A stretch of 52,035 nucleotides of DNA from the NCBI GenBank assembly GCA_018969015.1, contig JAGWZE010000024.1, forward strand, positions 1-52,035, given 5' to 3'. Position numbers and translations under genes: made by a program. Source of the stretch: Alphaproteobacteria bacterium. GTDB taxonomy: Bacteria > Pseudomonadota > Alphaproteobacteria > Caulobacterales > Aquidulcibacteraceae. The stretch's first letter is position 1; each line of letters opens with the position of its first letter. A model generated the notes under the pieces. It saw only the letters and a program-made list of their open reading frames with translations. It had not been told where the DNA came from and made no database searches. Positions 8,903 through 17,416 of the stretch are shown one piece after another.

Positions 8903-9643
8903 ATGGCGGGCAAACGTCAGGGCGCATGGCTCCCCATCACCGTGGCCGTGCTGATCGCCGCGGTCGCGGCGGGCGCATGGTTTTTGTGGCGCTCCGGCGC
9001 AGGCAACCTCGATCCCGCAACGGGATGCGCGCGCACGACGCCGCCGGCCCGGCACCTCATCGTGTTGGTCGACGTCGCCGGCGACTACGACCCGCGCGAA
9101 CGCCGGCGCGCGGCGGCCGCGCTGCGGGAGGCGCGCGCAGGGCTTGCGGGGGGCGATCGGATCACGATCGCGGCGCCGACGGACGCTGATCCGGCGCGCG
9201 CCGCAATCCTGTTCTCGCGCTGCGCGCCCGCCCGAATGGAGATGAGCGCCGTGGAGGCGTTCGACTCCGCCTACGCGGACGCCGCGACGGCCGCCGCCGC
9301 GGGCCGCCCGGGCGACACGGCGCCGGTGACGGAGGCGTTGCGCATGCTGGCGGCCTCTGAGACGGCCCGGACGCCCACTCTGCGGCGGGACTGGCTCTTC
9401 GTCTCCGACATGATGGAGAACCGGCCCGGCGTGTTTTCGCTCTACGCCGCCGGCGCGACGTTCGAAACCTTCCGCGCATCGGAGGCGGGCTTGCGTCCTG
9501 TCGCGGATTTGAACGGCGCCGTGGTGCGGGTGGTACAGCTCGAACGCACCGACCGCGGCGCGCGCCAGCGGGATGCGAGAGATTTGTTCTGGCGGCCCTA
9601 TTTCGAGGCGGCTGGGGTTCGATCGGCGGAATGGACGCCCTAG
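8903..9643 (+). CDS. Membrane-anchored protein of unknown function, possible VWA-like fold
   Basis: The 246-residue product starts MAGKRQGAW, followed by one membrane helix at about residues 11-29 (LPITVAVLIAAVAAGAWFLW), so the rest probably faces the periplasm. After PPARHLIVLVDVAGDYDP the chain reads like the first strand of a VWA/Rossmann-type domain (hydrophobic strand then Asp), with helices ERRRAAAALREARAGL, a second strand DRITIAAPT and a third RDWLFVSDMMEN. No complete MIDAS motif is present. Many bacterial proteins with this TPPxHxxVLVD pattern are unassigned. It is divergent from the monophosphatase gene and followed by the GIY-YIG-like gene 139 nt later. Function not known. Confidence 0.7.
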   Translation: MAGKRQGAWLPITVAVLIAAVAAGAWFLWRSGAGNLDPATGCARTTPPARHLIVLVDVAGDYDPRERRRAAAALREARAGLAGGDRITIAAPTDADPARAAILFSRCAPARMEMSAVEAFDSAYADAATAAAAGRPGDTAPVTEALRMLAASETARTPTLRRDWLFVSDMMENRPGVFSLYAAGATFETFRASEAGLRPVADLNGAVVRVVQLERTDRGARQRDARDLFWRPYFEAAGVRSAEWTP

Positions 9644-9782
9644 CGGCGCACAGGCTGTCCCCAAAATTCGGCAGTGGGCGATGCGCCGCCCTCTTCCGTG
9701 CGCGTGTGGTGATGATATGTCGAACCTGTGACGCCGCCGCCGCGATTCAGGTCGATGCGGCGCCGGACGATGGGACGACGAG

Positions 9783-10130
9783 ATGCTGTTTTCGTGGCAA
9801 GGCGCGAGCGGACGTTGGTACGAGTTCGATGTGGCCCGGACGAAGCGCGCCTGGGAGCCCGTCGGCGGCATCTACATGTTCGTGAAGCCCGGCGACTACC
9901 CGACGATGGAGGCCGGCGGCCCCATCGCCCTTTACATCTCGCAGACCCACAGCCTCGCCGAAAGCCTCGCTCGCCATGACGTGTGGGCCGCGGCGCAAGC
10001 GCTCGGCGCAGCCGAAATCCATCTCCTGATCATGCCGGACGCCTCGCAGCGCGTGATGATCGAGAAGGACATCGTCAAGGCGCAGAGCCCGATCCTCAAC
10101 CGCCTGGCGCAGCCGCCGCGCGCGGCGTGA
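9783..10130 (+). CDS. Degenerate GIY-YIG domain protein
   Basis: Small 115-residue protein. G29-I-Y31 begins the first strand (VGGIYMFVKPG) and Y51-I-S53 stands where YIG is expected (ALYISQTHSLAESLARH). A helix with W68 follows, then strand EIHLLIM, E94 in MIEKDIV (metal-ligand position) and N106 in SPILNRL. This is the order of a GIY-YIG nuclease domain, but the third motif residue is Ser and the usual Arg after the SL turn is replaced (AESLARH). It may be catalytically dead or a binding domain. A palindromic repeat of the same family as those beside the other GIY-YIG gene lies 48 nt after its stop. Function unknown. Confidence 0.7.
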   Translation: MLFSWQGASGRWYEFDVARTKRAWEPVGGIYMFVKPGDYPTMEAGGPIALYISQTHSLAESLARHDVWAAAQALGAAEIHLLIMPDASQRVMIEKDIVKAQSPILNRLAQPPRAA

Positions 10131-10177
10131 TCTCGCCCGCGAGGGGCGTCAGACCAGACTCCCTCACTCCCGTTTTC

Positions 10178-10272
10178 CGTTATCCTCGACCGAGCAAAGC
10201 GAGGTCGGGGATCCAGAGGCCCTAGTGCAGTTCTGGATCCCCGACGCGCCTACAGCGCGTCGAGGATGACGG
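10178..10272. repeat. Dispersed palindromic repeat, copy A
   Basis: Outer arms CGTTATCCTCGA (10179-10190) and TCGAGGATGACG (10260-10271) pair with one mismatch. Inner arms GTCGGGGATCCAGA (10204-10217) and TCTGGATCCCCGAC (10232-10245) are a perfect 14-bp inverted repeat. The word order 'TCATCC..GGATCCAG .. CTGGATCC..GAGGATGACGG' is shared with copies B and C near 16.8 kb. It lies between the degenerate GIY-YIG gene and the 3' end of the hydroxyisobutyryl-CoA hydrolase gene. It may also serve as a bidirectional terminator. Confidence 0.85.
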
Positions 10273-10336
10273 ACAGGTTGGGTTTGGATGGCAGGCGTCT
10301 TGCGCACGCCCTCCTGTCATAAGCCGCGCGATCCGC

Positions 10337-11419
10337 TCACAGCGGCGTCCACTCCTCCGCATCCGGCAACGGCGCGAAAATCTCGTCGAGCAGCGCGTCC
10401 GTGACTCCCGCAAGCGTGTCGGGACTCCAGCGCGGGGCGTTGTCCTTGTCGATGATGACCGCGCGCACGCCTTCCTGGAAATCGTGACGGGCGACGACGC
10501 GCGCGCCGATCCGGTACTCCATGCGCATCACGTCGGCGAACCGGGTCATGCGCGCGCCCGCGCGCAGCTGGCGCAGCGCCACCTTCATGGTCTGCAGCGA
10601 CTTGGTGCGCAGCGCCGCGAGTTGGGCCTGCGGCCACTCGCCGGAATCCGCCTCCAGCGCGGCGACGATCGCCTCGACGGTGTCGAAGCCGAAGAACTTC
10701 GCCGCGAGGCCGGCCGGCGCGGCGGGCGCGCCGGAGGATTCATCGAGCGCGGCGAGGCCGGAGCGTAACGCCGCGAGCGGCGTGTCCGTCGCGGCGGCGC
10801 CGGCGATCTGCGCGCGCACGGCGTCGAGCAGTTCGCTCGGCACATAGTGCGTGGCGACGCCGGCCGACACGCACGCCTGCCCTTTCAGCCGCGCGCCGGT
10901 GAGCGCCAGCCACGTGCCGAGTTCGGCTTCGGGCAACCGCGGCAGGAACCAGCCGCCGCCGACGTCGGGAAACAGGCCGATGCCGGTTTCCGGCATAGCG
11001 AACACGGTCCGCTCGGTGGCGATGCGGAACGGGCCGTGCACGGAGATGCCGACGCCGCCGCCCATCGTCACGCCGTCGATCAGCGCGACCACCGGCTTTG
11101 GGTAGCCCTGCAAGAGCGCATTGAGGCGGTATTCGGTGTGGAAGAAGGCGCGCGCCTCGCGACCGTCGGCGGCGCCGCTTTCGGCGAGCATGCGGATGTC
11201 GCCGCCGGCGCAGAAGCCGCGCGCGCCGGTATGGTCGATCTGCACGACGGTGATGGCGGGATCGTCGCGCCAGGCCAAGAGCGCATCGATCATCAGCACG
11301 CACATCGGCGTGGTCAGCGCGTGCAGCGCTTCGGGGCGGTTGAGCGTGAGGCGGCCGACGCGGCCGTCCACGCGCACGAGCACCGGCGGCGCGCCGGCGG
11401 TGGAAACGTCAGAGCTCAT
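10337..11419 (-). CDS. 3-hydroxyisobutyryl-CoA hydrolase (enoyl-CoA hydratase/isomerase family)
   Basis: Predicted valine-catabolism thioesterase that releases 3-hydroxyisobutyrate from its CoA ester. The 360-residue length is that of the hydrolase subfamily, longer than plain hydratases (about 260). Motifs: LTLNRPEALHALT at the N-terminus, oxyanion-hole GFCAGGDIRML, DGVTMGGGVGISVHG, the subfamily marker FAMPETGIGLFPDVGG with its catalytic Glu and Asp region, LTGARLKG and a C-terminal RxDFxEGVRAVIIDKDN block. Its ATG at 11419 follows the glycerophosphodiesterase stop by one base, so the two are almost certainly co-transcribed, although no metabolic link is obvious. Other valine-pathway genes are absent nearby. 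Confidence 0.93.
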   Translation of the reverse strand: MSSDVSTAGAPPVLVRVDGRVGRLTLNRPEALHALTTPMCVLMIDALLAWRDDPAITVVQIDHTGARGFCAGGDIRMLAESGAADGREARAFFHTEYRLNALLQGYPKPVVALIDGVTMGGGVGISVHGPFRIATERTVFAMPETGIGLFPDVGGGWFLPRLPEAELGTWLALTGARLKGQACVSAGVATHYVPSELLDAVRAQIAGAAATDTPLAALRSGLAALDESSGAPAAPAGLAAKFFGFDTVEAIVAALEADSGEWPQAQLAALRTKSLQTMKVALRQLRAGARMTRFADVMRMEYRIGARVVARHDFQEGVRAVIIDKDNAPRWSPDTLAGVTDALLDEIFAPLPDAEEWTPL

Positions 11420-11420
11420 G

Positions 11421-12431
11421 TCAGGTCCTTGCGGCGAGGGCGGCGGCGGGGAAGTCGCAGAACATGCCGTCGATGCCGAGTGCGAGGAAGGTTTTCAGCT
11501 CGACCTGCAGAAGGCCGTGCTGGCGCTGATATTCCGGCGCGGCGGGATCGCCGAGGCGCAATTCGGTGGGGAGGAAGACGTTCTCGGCGCGGAACGTCCA
11601 GGGATGCACGAGCAGCCCCGCCGCATGCGCCTTGCCGACGAGGTCCGTTGGCGGGCGCGAGGCGCCGGTCGCGTCCCGCGGGATCAGCAGGCCCTTGTGC
11701 GGGCCGATGCCGTCGACCACGCGCCGCAGCGCGCGCAACGCCGGCATTGCGAGAAAATCGGCGTAGCTGCGGGGATCGCCCGAGGCGACGAAATCGGCGG
11801 GCCGGCCCTCGACGTCCATCAGGAAAACGAGGCGCACGCTCGTCATGCTGCGCAACTTCTGGAGCGTGCCGAGCTCGAAGCACTGCACGAACACCGGCGA
11901 ATCGCGGCGGTCGAAGCCGTTGCGGTTCAGGTCCGCGACGAGCGGGATCGTGACGTCCACGCCGCGGGCGGCGAAATAGGTCGGGTGCTTTAGTTCGGGA
12001 TAGACCCCGATCGAGCGGCCGCCGCGCACGCTTTCCGCCAACGCGAGGTCCAGGATTTCGGCGAAGGTCGGGATCGCTTCGATGTTGTCGTATTCGCGGT
12101 TCTGCGGGCGCAGCTGCGGCAGGCGCTCGCGGCAACGCAGCGTCTTGATCTCCTCGAGCGTGAAGTCCTCGACGAACCAGCCGCTGACGCTCTGGCCGTC
12201 CACCACGCGCGTCGTTCGCCGCCCCGCGAACTCGGGACGGTCGGCGACGTCCGTGGTGCCGCTGATCTCGTTCTCGTGGCGGGCGACGAGCACGCCGTCC
12301 TTCGTGGGCACGAGGTCGGGCTCGATGAAGTCGGCGCCCTGCGCGATGGCCAGCCGATAGGCGGCCATGGTGTGTTCGGGGCGTTCCCCGCTCGCGCCGC
12401 GATGGGCGATGACGATCGGTCGCGCGGTCAT
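11421..12431 (-). CDS. Glycerophosphodiester phosphodiesterase, GlpQ type
   Basis: Hydrolyses glycerophosphodiesters to glycerol-3-phosphate and an alcohol. From the ATG at 12431 it has 336 residues: IAHRGASGERPEHTMAAY with the active-site His-Arg-Gly, GADFIEPDLVPTKDGVLVARHE with the metal ligands and second His, YPELKHP, a strand VFVQCFELGTLQKL and a C-terminal GIDGMFCDFP. The GlpQ branch is normally periplasmic. In frame upstream, without an ATG, GTG or TTG, the sequence encodes SRRAALAAGLGLAVGCAS, a Tat/lipoprotein-like signal. A CTG at 12545-12543 overlapping the previous gene's TGA would start it, giving 374 residues; I think the longer form is likely real. Stop and next start are one base apart. 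Confidence 0.9.
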   Translation of the reverse strand: MTARPIVIAHRGASGERPEHTMAAYRLAIAQGADFIEPDLVPTKDGVLVARHENEISGTTDVADRPEFAGRRTTRVVDGQSVSGWFVEDFTLEEIKTLRCRERLPQLRPQNREYDNIEAIPTFAEILDLALAESVRGGRSIGVYPELKHPTYFAARGVDVTIPLVADLNRNGFDRRDSPVFVQCFELGTLQKLRSMTSVRLVFLMDVEGRPADFVASGDPRSYADFLAMPALRALRRVVDGIGPHKGLLIPRDATGASRPPTDLVGKAHAAGLLVHPWTFRAENVFLPTELRLGDPAAPEYQRQHGLLQVELKTFLALGIDGMFCDFPAAALAART

Positions 12432-12541
12432 CGGTGTCTTCCCTCGTCCGCGCTCAGGTTCGACCGATGCACAGCCGACCGCAAGCCCGAGGCCGGCGGC
12501 AAGCGCGGCGCGACGGGAGAGATCGGCAGGCGCCGGGGGCC

Positions 12542-12931
12542 TCAGAGCCGCTCGTCCTTCGGCGCAAGCCGCGTGAGATAGAGGCCGGTCAGCAGGATCG
12601 AGGCATATCCGACCAGCATCACAGCGCCGAACGAGCCGGCGAGCGTCGGATCGAGATTGGGAAAGACCGTCTCGAACTCGTTCACGGCAATGGCGTCGAG
12701 CAGCATGCCGGGAAAGGCGAGGCCGATGGCCGCCTCCGCCCGATCGGAGGGCGCCTCGCCCAGCAGGCCGAGCACCAGCACCGTGAGCGGCACGACGACG
12801 ATGGGCGTCGCGACGAGCAGGATCAGCATCTGCATGTCGCCCGGAAAGAACACGAGCTGGCCGAAGAAGCGGATCGCGAGGGTGGCGACGAGCCACAAGA
12901 GCAGGCCAACGCCGGCCGATTTCAGGATCAT
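12542..12931 (-). CDS. Four-helix membrane protein, DUF5367-like
   Basis: The 129-residue product is mostly membrane helices: ILKSAGVGLLLWLVATLAIRFFGQLVF, MQMLILLVATPIVVVPLTVLVLGLL, IGLAFPGMLLDAIAV and FGAVMLVGYASILLTGLYLT. The pattern GxLLWLxATLxIRxxGQ..F and the loop FPGMLLDAIAVNEFETVFPNL resemble DUF5367 proteins, a small integral membrane family of unknown role. The start at 12931 (MILKSAG) was chosen because upstream codons in frame are non-conserved and charged. It is the first gene of a tight minus-strand run with the glycerophosphodiesterase and hydroxyisobutyryl-CoA hydrolase genes. Confidence 0.75.
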   Translation of the reverse strand: MILKSAGVGLLLWLVATLAIRFFGQLVFFPGDMQMLILLVATPIVVVPLTVLVLGLLGEAPSDRAEAAIGLAFPGMLLDAIAVNEFETVFPNLDPTLAGSFGAVMLVGYASILLTGLYLTRLAPKDERL

Positions 12932-13047
12932 GGCGGTCTCCCTGCCCGCCGTATGGCGCGGGGCGGCGCGAGAGTCGAGAGCGGGGTGGCGTTCGCGCCC
13001 GGCTTGGGTCAAAGCTTGCGGCGAGTTTCGACCGAGGGGTCAGGGAG

Positions 13048-13641
13048 ATGTCCGTGTCGCAGTCCGCTTTCCGTTCGGCGCTCGCCGCAGCAGGCTTGGG
13101 TCTCGCCGTGGCGCTGGCGGCGTGCAGCCCGCCGGCCGCGAAGACCGAGCCCGCCCCCGCGCCGCAGGCCGCCGCCGATTGCGCGGCGAGCGCGGCGCGC
13201 ACCTGGACGGCCGGCGGCGTGAGCTATGCGGTGACCATCGCCACCACCGGCGCGACCTGCGCCGAGGCGCAGGCGGCGTTGAAGGTCGCAGCGCCCGATG
13301 GCGCCGTGGTCCATGAGGAAGTGCTGCCTGCCGCAACGACGTTCGAACTGCGCGACGCGACGACGGTCGAGGCGATGTCGAAGGGCTTGGCGGCGGTTCT
13401 CGACGCCGGCGTCGACATGGCCGACACGGGCGCGTTACCCGCCTGGGACAAGGGCGCGGACGGCCCCGACGGCGAGTTCCCGTTCATCCCGGAAGACGGC
13501 GTCGATCGCGCCGCCTACGAAAAGCTGCGCGCGGCCAAGAGCCCGATGTTTTGCTACATCCAGGGCGGCGAGAGCATCGGCTGCTGGCGGCTCGAAGGCG
13601 CCAAGATGATCAAGATCGGCGCGCAGACGTTCCCCGGCTGA
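13048..13641 (+). CDS. Putative lipoprotein of unknown function
   Basis: A 197-residue product with a lipoprotein signal: MSVSQSAFRSALAAAGLGLAVALAAC, with the lipobox LAAC and predicted lipidated Cys at about residue 26. A proline/alanine linker (PPAAKTEPAPAPQAAA) follows, then a globular part with six further cysteines or near-pairs (DCAAS, ATCAEA, MFCYIQ, IGCWRL) that could form disulfides in the periplasm. No known domain was recognised. It is divergent from the DUF5367-like gene and convergent with the sigma-54 activator gene, with only 31 nt between stops. Function unknown. Confidence 0.78.
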   Translation: MSVSQSAFRSALAAAGLGLAVALAACSPPAAKTEPAPAPQAAADCAASAARTWTAGGVSYAVTIATTGATCAEAQAALKVAAPDGAVVHEEVLPAATTFELRDATTVEAMSKGLAAVLDAGVDMADTGALPAWDKGADGPDGEFPFIPEDGVDRAAYEKLRAAKSPMFCYIQGGESIGCWRLEGAKMIKIGAQTFPG

Positions 13642-13672
13642 GCGCCGGGGTTCGCCTTCACCGGGATTGCGG

Positions 13673-15166
<1,494 letters not shown>

Positions 15167-15370
15167 CTTTTGACACCCCGTCGCCGCTATCCGGCGATCT
15201 GTTGGGGGTGACGATAGGCGCCGGGGGTCAAGGGCGCGTTAAAATGGCACAAGATTTTCGGGTGCGACCGCAGGAAGGGTCGACCTTCGGCGCGCCGGCC
15301 CCATCTATATGGCGCCTCGCAGAAGGCCGCGCCGCCCTGGCGCGGCAGGGATCGCTCCGGATCGTTGACG

Positions 15371-16723
15371 ATGAGTAAAGACCCCGAACGGGATCGGTTG
15401 GCGGCGCGCATGGGGCGCATCGCGACGGTGGGCGCCAACGTGGCGGGCGCCGCCGCGGCGGTGGGCGCAGCGCGCCTGTTCGGCGGCGACGACGCGGACC
15501 GGCAGATGGCGGTGGCCATCAAGGCCGCGCTCGGGCGCTCCAAGGGCCCGCTGATGAAGGTGGCGCAGATCATGGCCACCATCCCGGACCTGTTGCCCAA
15601 GGAGTTCGCCGACGAGCTCGCCCAGCTGCAGACCAACGCCCCCTCGATGGGCTGGCCCTTCGTGCAGCGCCGGATGCGCGGCGAACTCGGGGCGGACTGG
15701 GACACGAAGTTCAAGAGCTTCGAGCGCGAGGCGATCGCGGCCGCCTCGCTTGGACAGGTGCACCGCGCAACGGGCCTCGACGGCGCGGCCCTCGCCTGCA
15801 AGCTGCAGTACCCGGAGATGGCGAGCGCGGTTGAGGCCGACATCACGCAGCTCAACAATCTCGTCGGCGTGTACCGGCGCTTCGGCAAGGTCGTGGATCC
15901 CTCCGAGATCACGATCGAGCTGACGGACAGATTGCGGGAGGAGCTCGACTACGAGCGCGAGGCGCGCCACATGGCGCTCTATCGCCGGATGCTCGCCGAC
16001 CATCCCGAAGTGCGCGTGCCCGAGCCCATTCCCGCGCTGTCGACGAAGCGGCTCCTGACGATGACGTGGCTCGACGGGCGGCCGCTGCGCAGCTTCCTCG
16101 ACGAGCCGCAGGCGGTGCGCAACCGGATCGCGGAACTGCTGTTCCAGGCCTGGTGGGGGCCGATGGCGCATTACGGCGTGATCCACGGCGATCCCCATCT
16201 CGGCAACTACACCTTCACCGACGGCGCAGCGCAGTTGAACCTGCTCGATTTCGGCTGTGTCCGGATCTTCCCGCCGCGCTTCGTGCTCGGCGTCGTGCGG
16301 CTCTATCGCGCGTTGCAGCGAGACGACATGGACGCCGTCGCCGAAGCCTATCGCGACTGGGGCTTCGGGGATCTGTCGCGCCCCGCCGTGGAGGCGCTGA
16401 CGATCTGGGCGCGCTTCATCTACGCCCCGATGCTCGACGACCGCGTGCGCACCGCCGCGGACGGCGTGGCGCCCGGCGAATACGGCCGCAAAGAGATCAT
16501 GCGCGTGAAGGACGAACTGCAGGCGCACGGCCCCGTGAAGGTGCCGCGCGAGTTCGTCTTCATGGACCGCGCGGCGATCGGGCTTGGCGCAGCGTTCCTG
16601 CACCTGCGCGCGGAGCTGAACTTCTACGAGATGTTCAACGCGCAGATCGATGGGTTCGACGTGGACGCGGTGAAAGCGCGGCAGGTCGAGGCCGTGGGAG
16701 CCGTGGGGCTCGAGCCGGGGTGA
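15371..16723 (+). CDS. ABC1/UbiB (AarF, COQ8) family atypical kinase
   Basis: Predicted ATP-binding protein of the UbiB/COQ8 family, 450 residues; members support ubiquinone biosynthesis or lipid homeostasis. The N-terminal KxGQ-type motif appears as LMKVAQIMATIPDLLPKEF. The Ala-rich nucleotide loop is AAASLGQVHRA, the ion-pair Lys lies in ALACKLQYP, the catalytic loop is HGDPHLGNY and the metal motif is LLDFGCVR. Start: ATG at 15371 was chosen; a TTG two codons upstream is also in frame. The gene is divergent from the TacA-like regulator. No other ubi gene is nearby, so it could be the ubiquinone kinase or a paralogue. Confidence 0.92.
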   Translation: MSKDPERDRLAARMGRIATVGANVAGAAAAVGAARLFGGDDADRQMAVAIKAALGRSKGPLMKVAQIMATIPDLLPKEFADELAQLQTNAPSMGWPFVQRRMRGELGADWDTKFKSFEREAIAAASLGQVHRATGLDGAALACKLQYPEMASAVEADITQLNNLVGVYRRFGKVVDPSEITIELTDRLREELDYEREARHMALYRRMLADHPEVRVPEPIPALSTKRLLTMTWLDGRPLRSFLDEPQAVRNRIAELLFQAWWGPMAHYGVIHGDPHLGNYTFTDGAAQLNLLDFGCVRIFPPRFVLGVVRLYRALQRDDMDAVAEAYRDWGFGDLSRPAVEALTIWARFIYAPMLDDRVRTAADGVAPGEYGRKEIMRVKDELQAHGPVKVPREFVFMDRAAIGLGAAFLHLRAELNFYEMFNAQIDGFDVDAVKARQVEAVGAVGLEPG

Positions 16724-16745
16724 GCTGGCCGGTTGGTGGCGCGCC

Positions 16746-16836
16746 CGTCATCCTCCGCGGCGAAGATGCGGAGGGTCCAACCGTGCGCGCCTCGACTCTG
16801 GATCCCCGCCCTCGCTGCGCTCAGGCGAGGATGACG
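16746..16836. repeat. Dispersed palindromic repeat, copy B
   Basis: The element starts CGTCATCCTCCGCGG and ends GGCGAGGATGACGG, with an inner CTGGATCCCCGCC arm at about 16798-16810 and a weaker left partner GGAGGGTCCAA. It shares the outer and inner words with copies A and C. Its start lies 128 nt before the start of copy C, so B and C form a tandem pair with a 128-nt period. It begins 22 nt after the ABC1 kinase stop. Confidence 0.85.
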
Positions 16837-16873
16837 GACGGCAGGACGGCAGCGCGATCCTTCCCGCTCCGCC

Positions 16874-16965
16874 CGTCATCCTCCGCGGCGAAGCCGCGGG
16901 GGATCCAGACGTGGACGCATACTCTCTGGATCCCCGCCCTCGCGCCGCTCGGGCGAGGATGACGG
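16874..16965. repeat. Dispersed palindromic repeat, copy C
   Basis: Starts CGTCATCCTCCGCGG and ends GGGCGAGGATGACGG. The inner arms GGGGATCCAGA (about 16899-16909) and TCTGGATCCCC (about 16925-16935) are inverted copies. It is the better-conserved member of the B-C pair. Its right end is three bases from the stop codon of the minus-strand GIY-YIG gene, that is, immediately 3' of that gene. Confidence 0.87.
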
Positions 16966-16968
16966 AGG

Positions 16969-17274
16969 TTAGGGCGGCAGCAGGAAATCTTCGTAGAGGT
17001 CGCGCCACTCCGGGTTCGCCCCTTCGATCAGAGCCAGCTTTGCCCGCCGCCCGAGCTTCTTGATCCTCTTCTCTGCGGCGATCGCGGCTTGCATGTCGCC
17101 GAATTGCGCCCACCAGACGAGCCTCGTGCAACCATACTTCGCAGCGAACTCCGAGCCGCGGCGTTCGCGGTGCTCAAGCCCCCGCGCGAGAAGGTCACTG
17201 GTTACGCCAGCGTACAGTGTCCCGTTGCGACGGCTCGCGACGATGTAGACGGCGATCAGGTCATAGCGTGCCAT
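16969..17274 (-). CDS. GIY-YIG nuclease superfamily protein
   Basis: A compact 101-residue single-domain protein. The first strand carries AVYIVAS (GIY position) and the second TLYAGVTSDLLARGLEHR (YIG position read as YAG, with R31 and H35 of the catalytic helix). FAAKYGCTRLVWW follows, then the metal-ligand Glu in AAIAAEKRIKKL and the tail typical of this group, KLALIEGANPEWRDLYEDF. The group is widespread in alphaproteobacteria, mostly uncharacterised, and presumed to cut DNA. The stop codon lies three bases from a palindromic repeat, with a second copy beyond it. The start at 17274 (MARYDLIAVYIV) fits the family. Confidence 0.9.
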   Translation of the reverse strand: MARYDLIAVYIVASRRNGTLYAGVTSDLLARGLEHRERRGSEFAAKYGCTRLVWWAQFGDMQAAIAAEKRIKKLGRRAKLALIEGANPEWRDLYEDFLLPP

Positions 17275-17360
17275 CCCTCACGATCGGACTTACGCACCTC
17301 GCGGGCGAGATGCGCGCTGCTCAGGCTGGGCGCCACGATCCGCGTCGTCGAGCCCCAAAG

Positions 17361-17388
17361 AAAAGGGCGCCGGATTGCTCCGGCGCCC
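17361..17388 (-). terminator. Rho-independent terminator after TBDR 2
   Basis: A perfect 9-bp stem, GGGCGCCGG (17365-17373) with CCGGCGCCC (17380-17388), has a 6-nt loop. On the minus strand the stem is followed by TTTTCTTTGG. It lies 29 nt beyond the receptor stop. Confidence 0.88.
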
Positions 17389-17416
17389 CAGGCTCTTCCG
17401 ACGGGACGAGCGTCGA

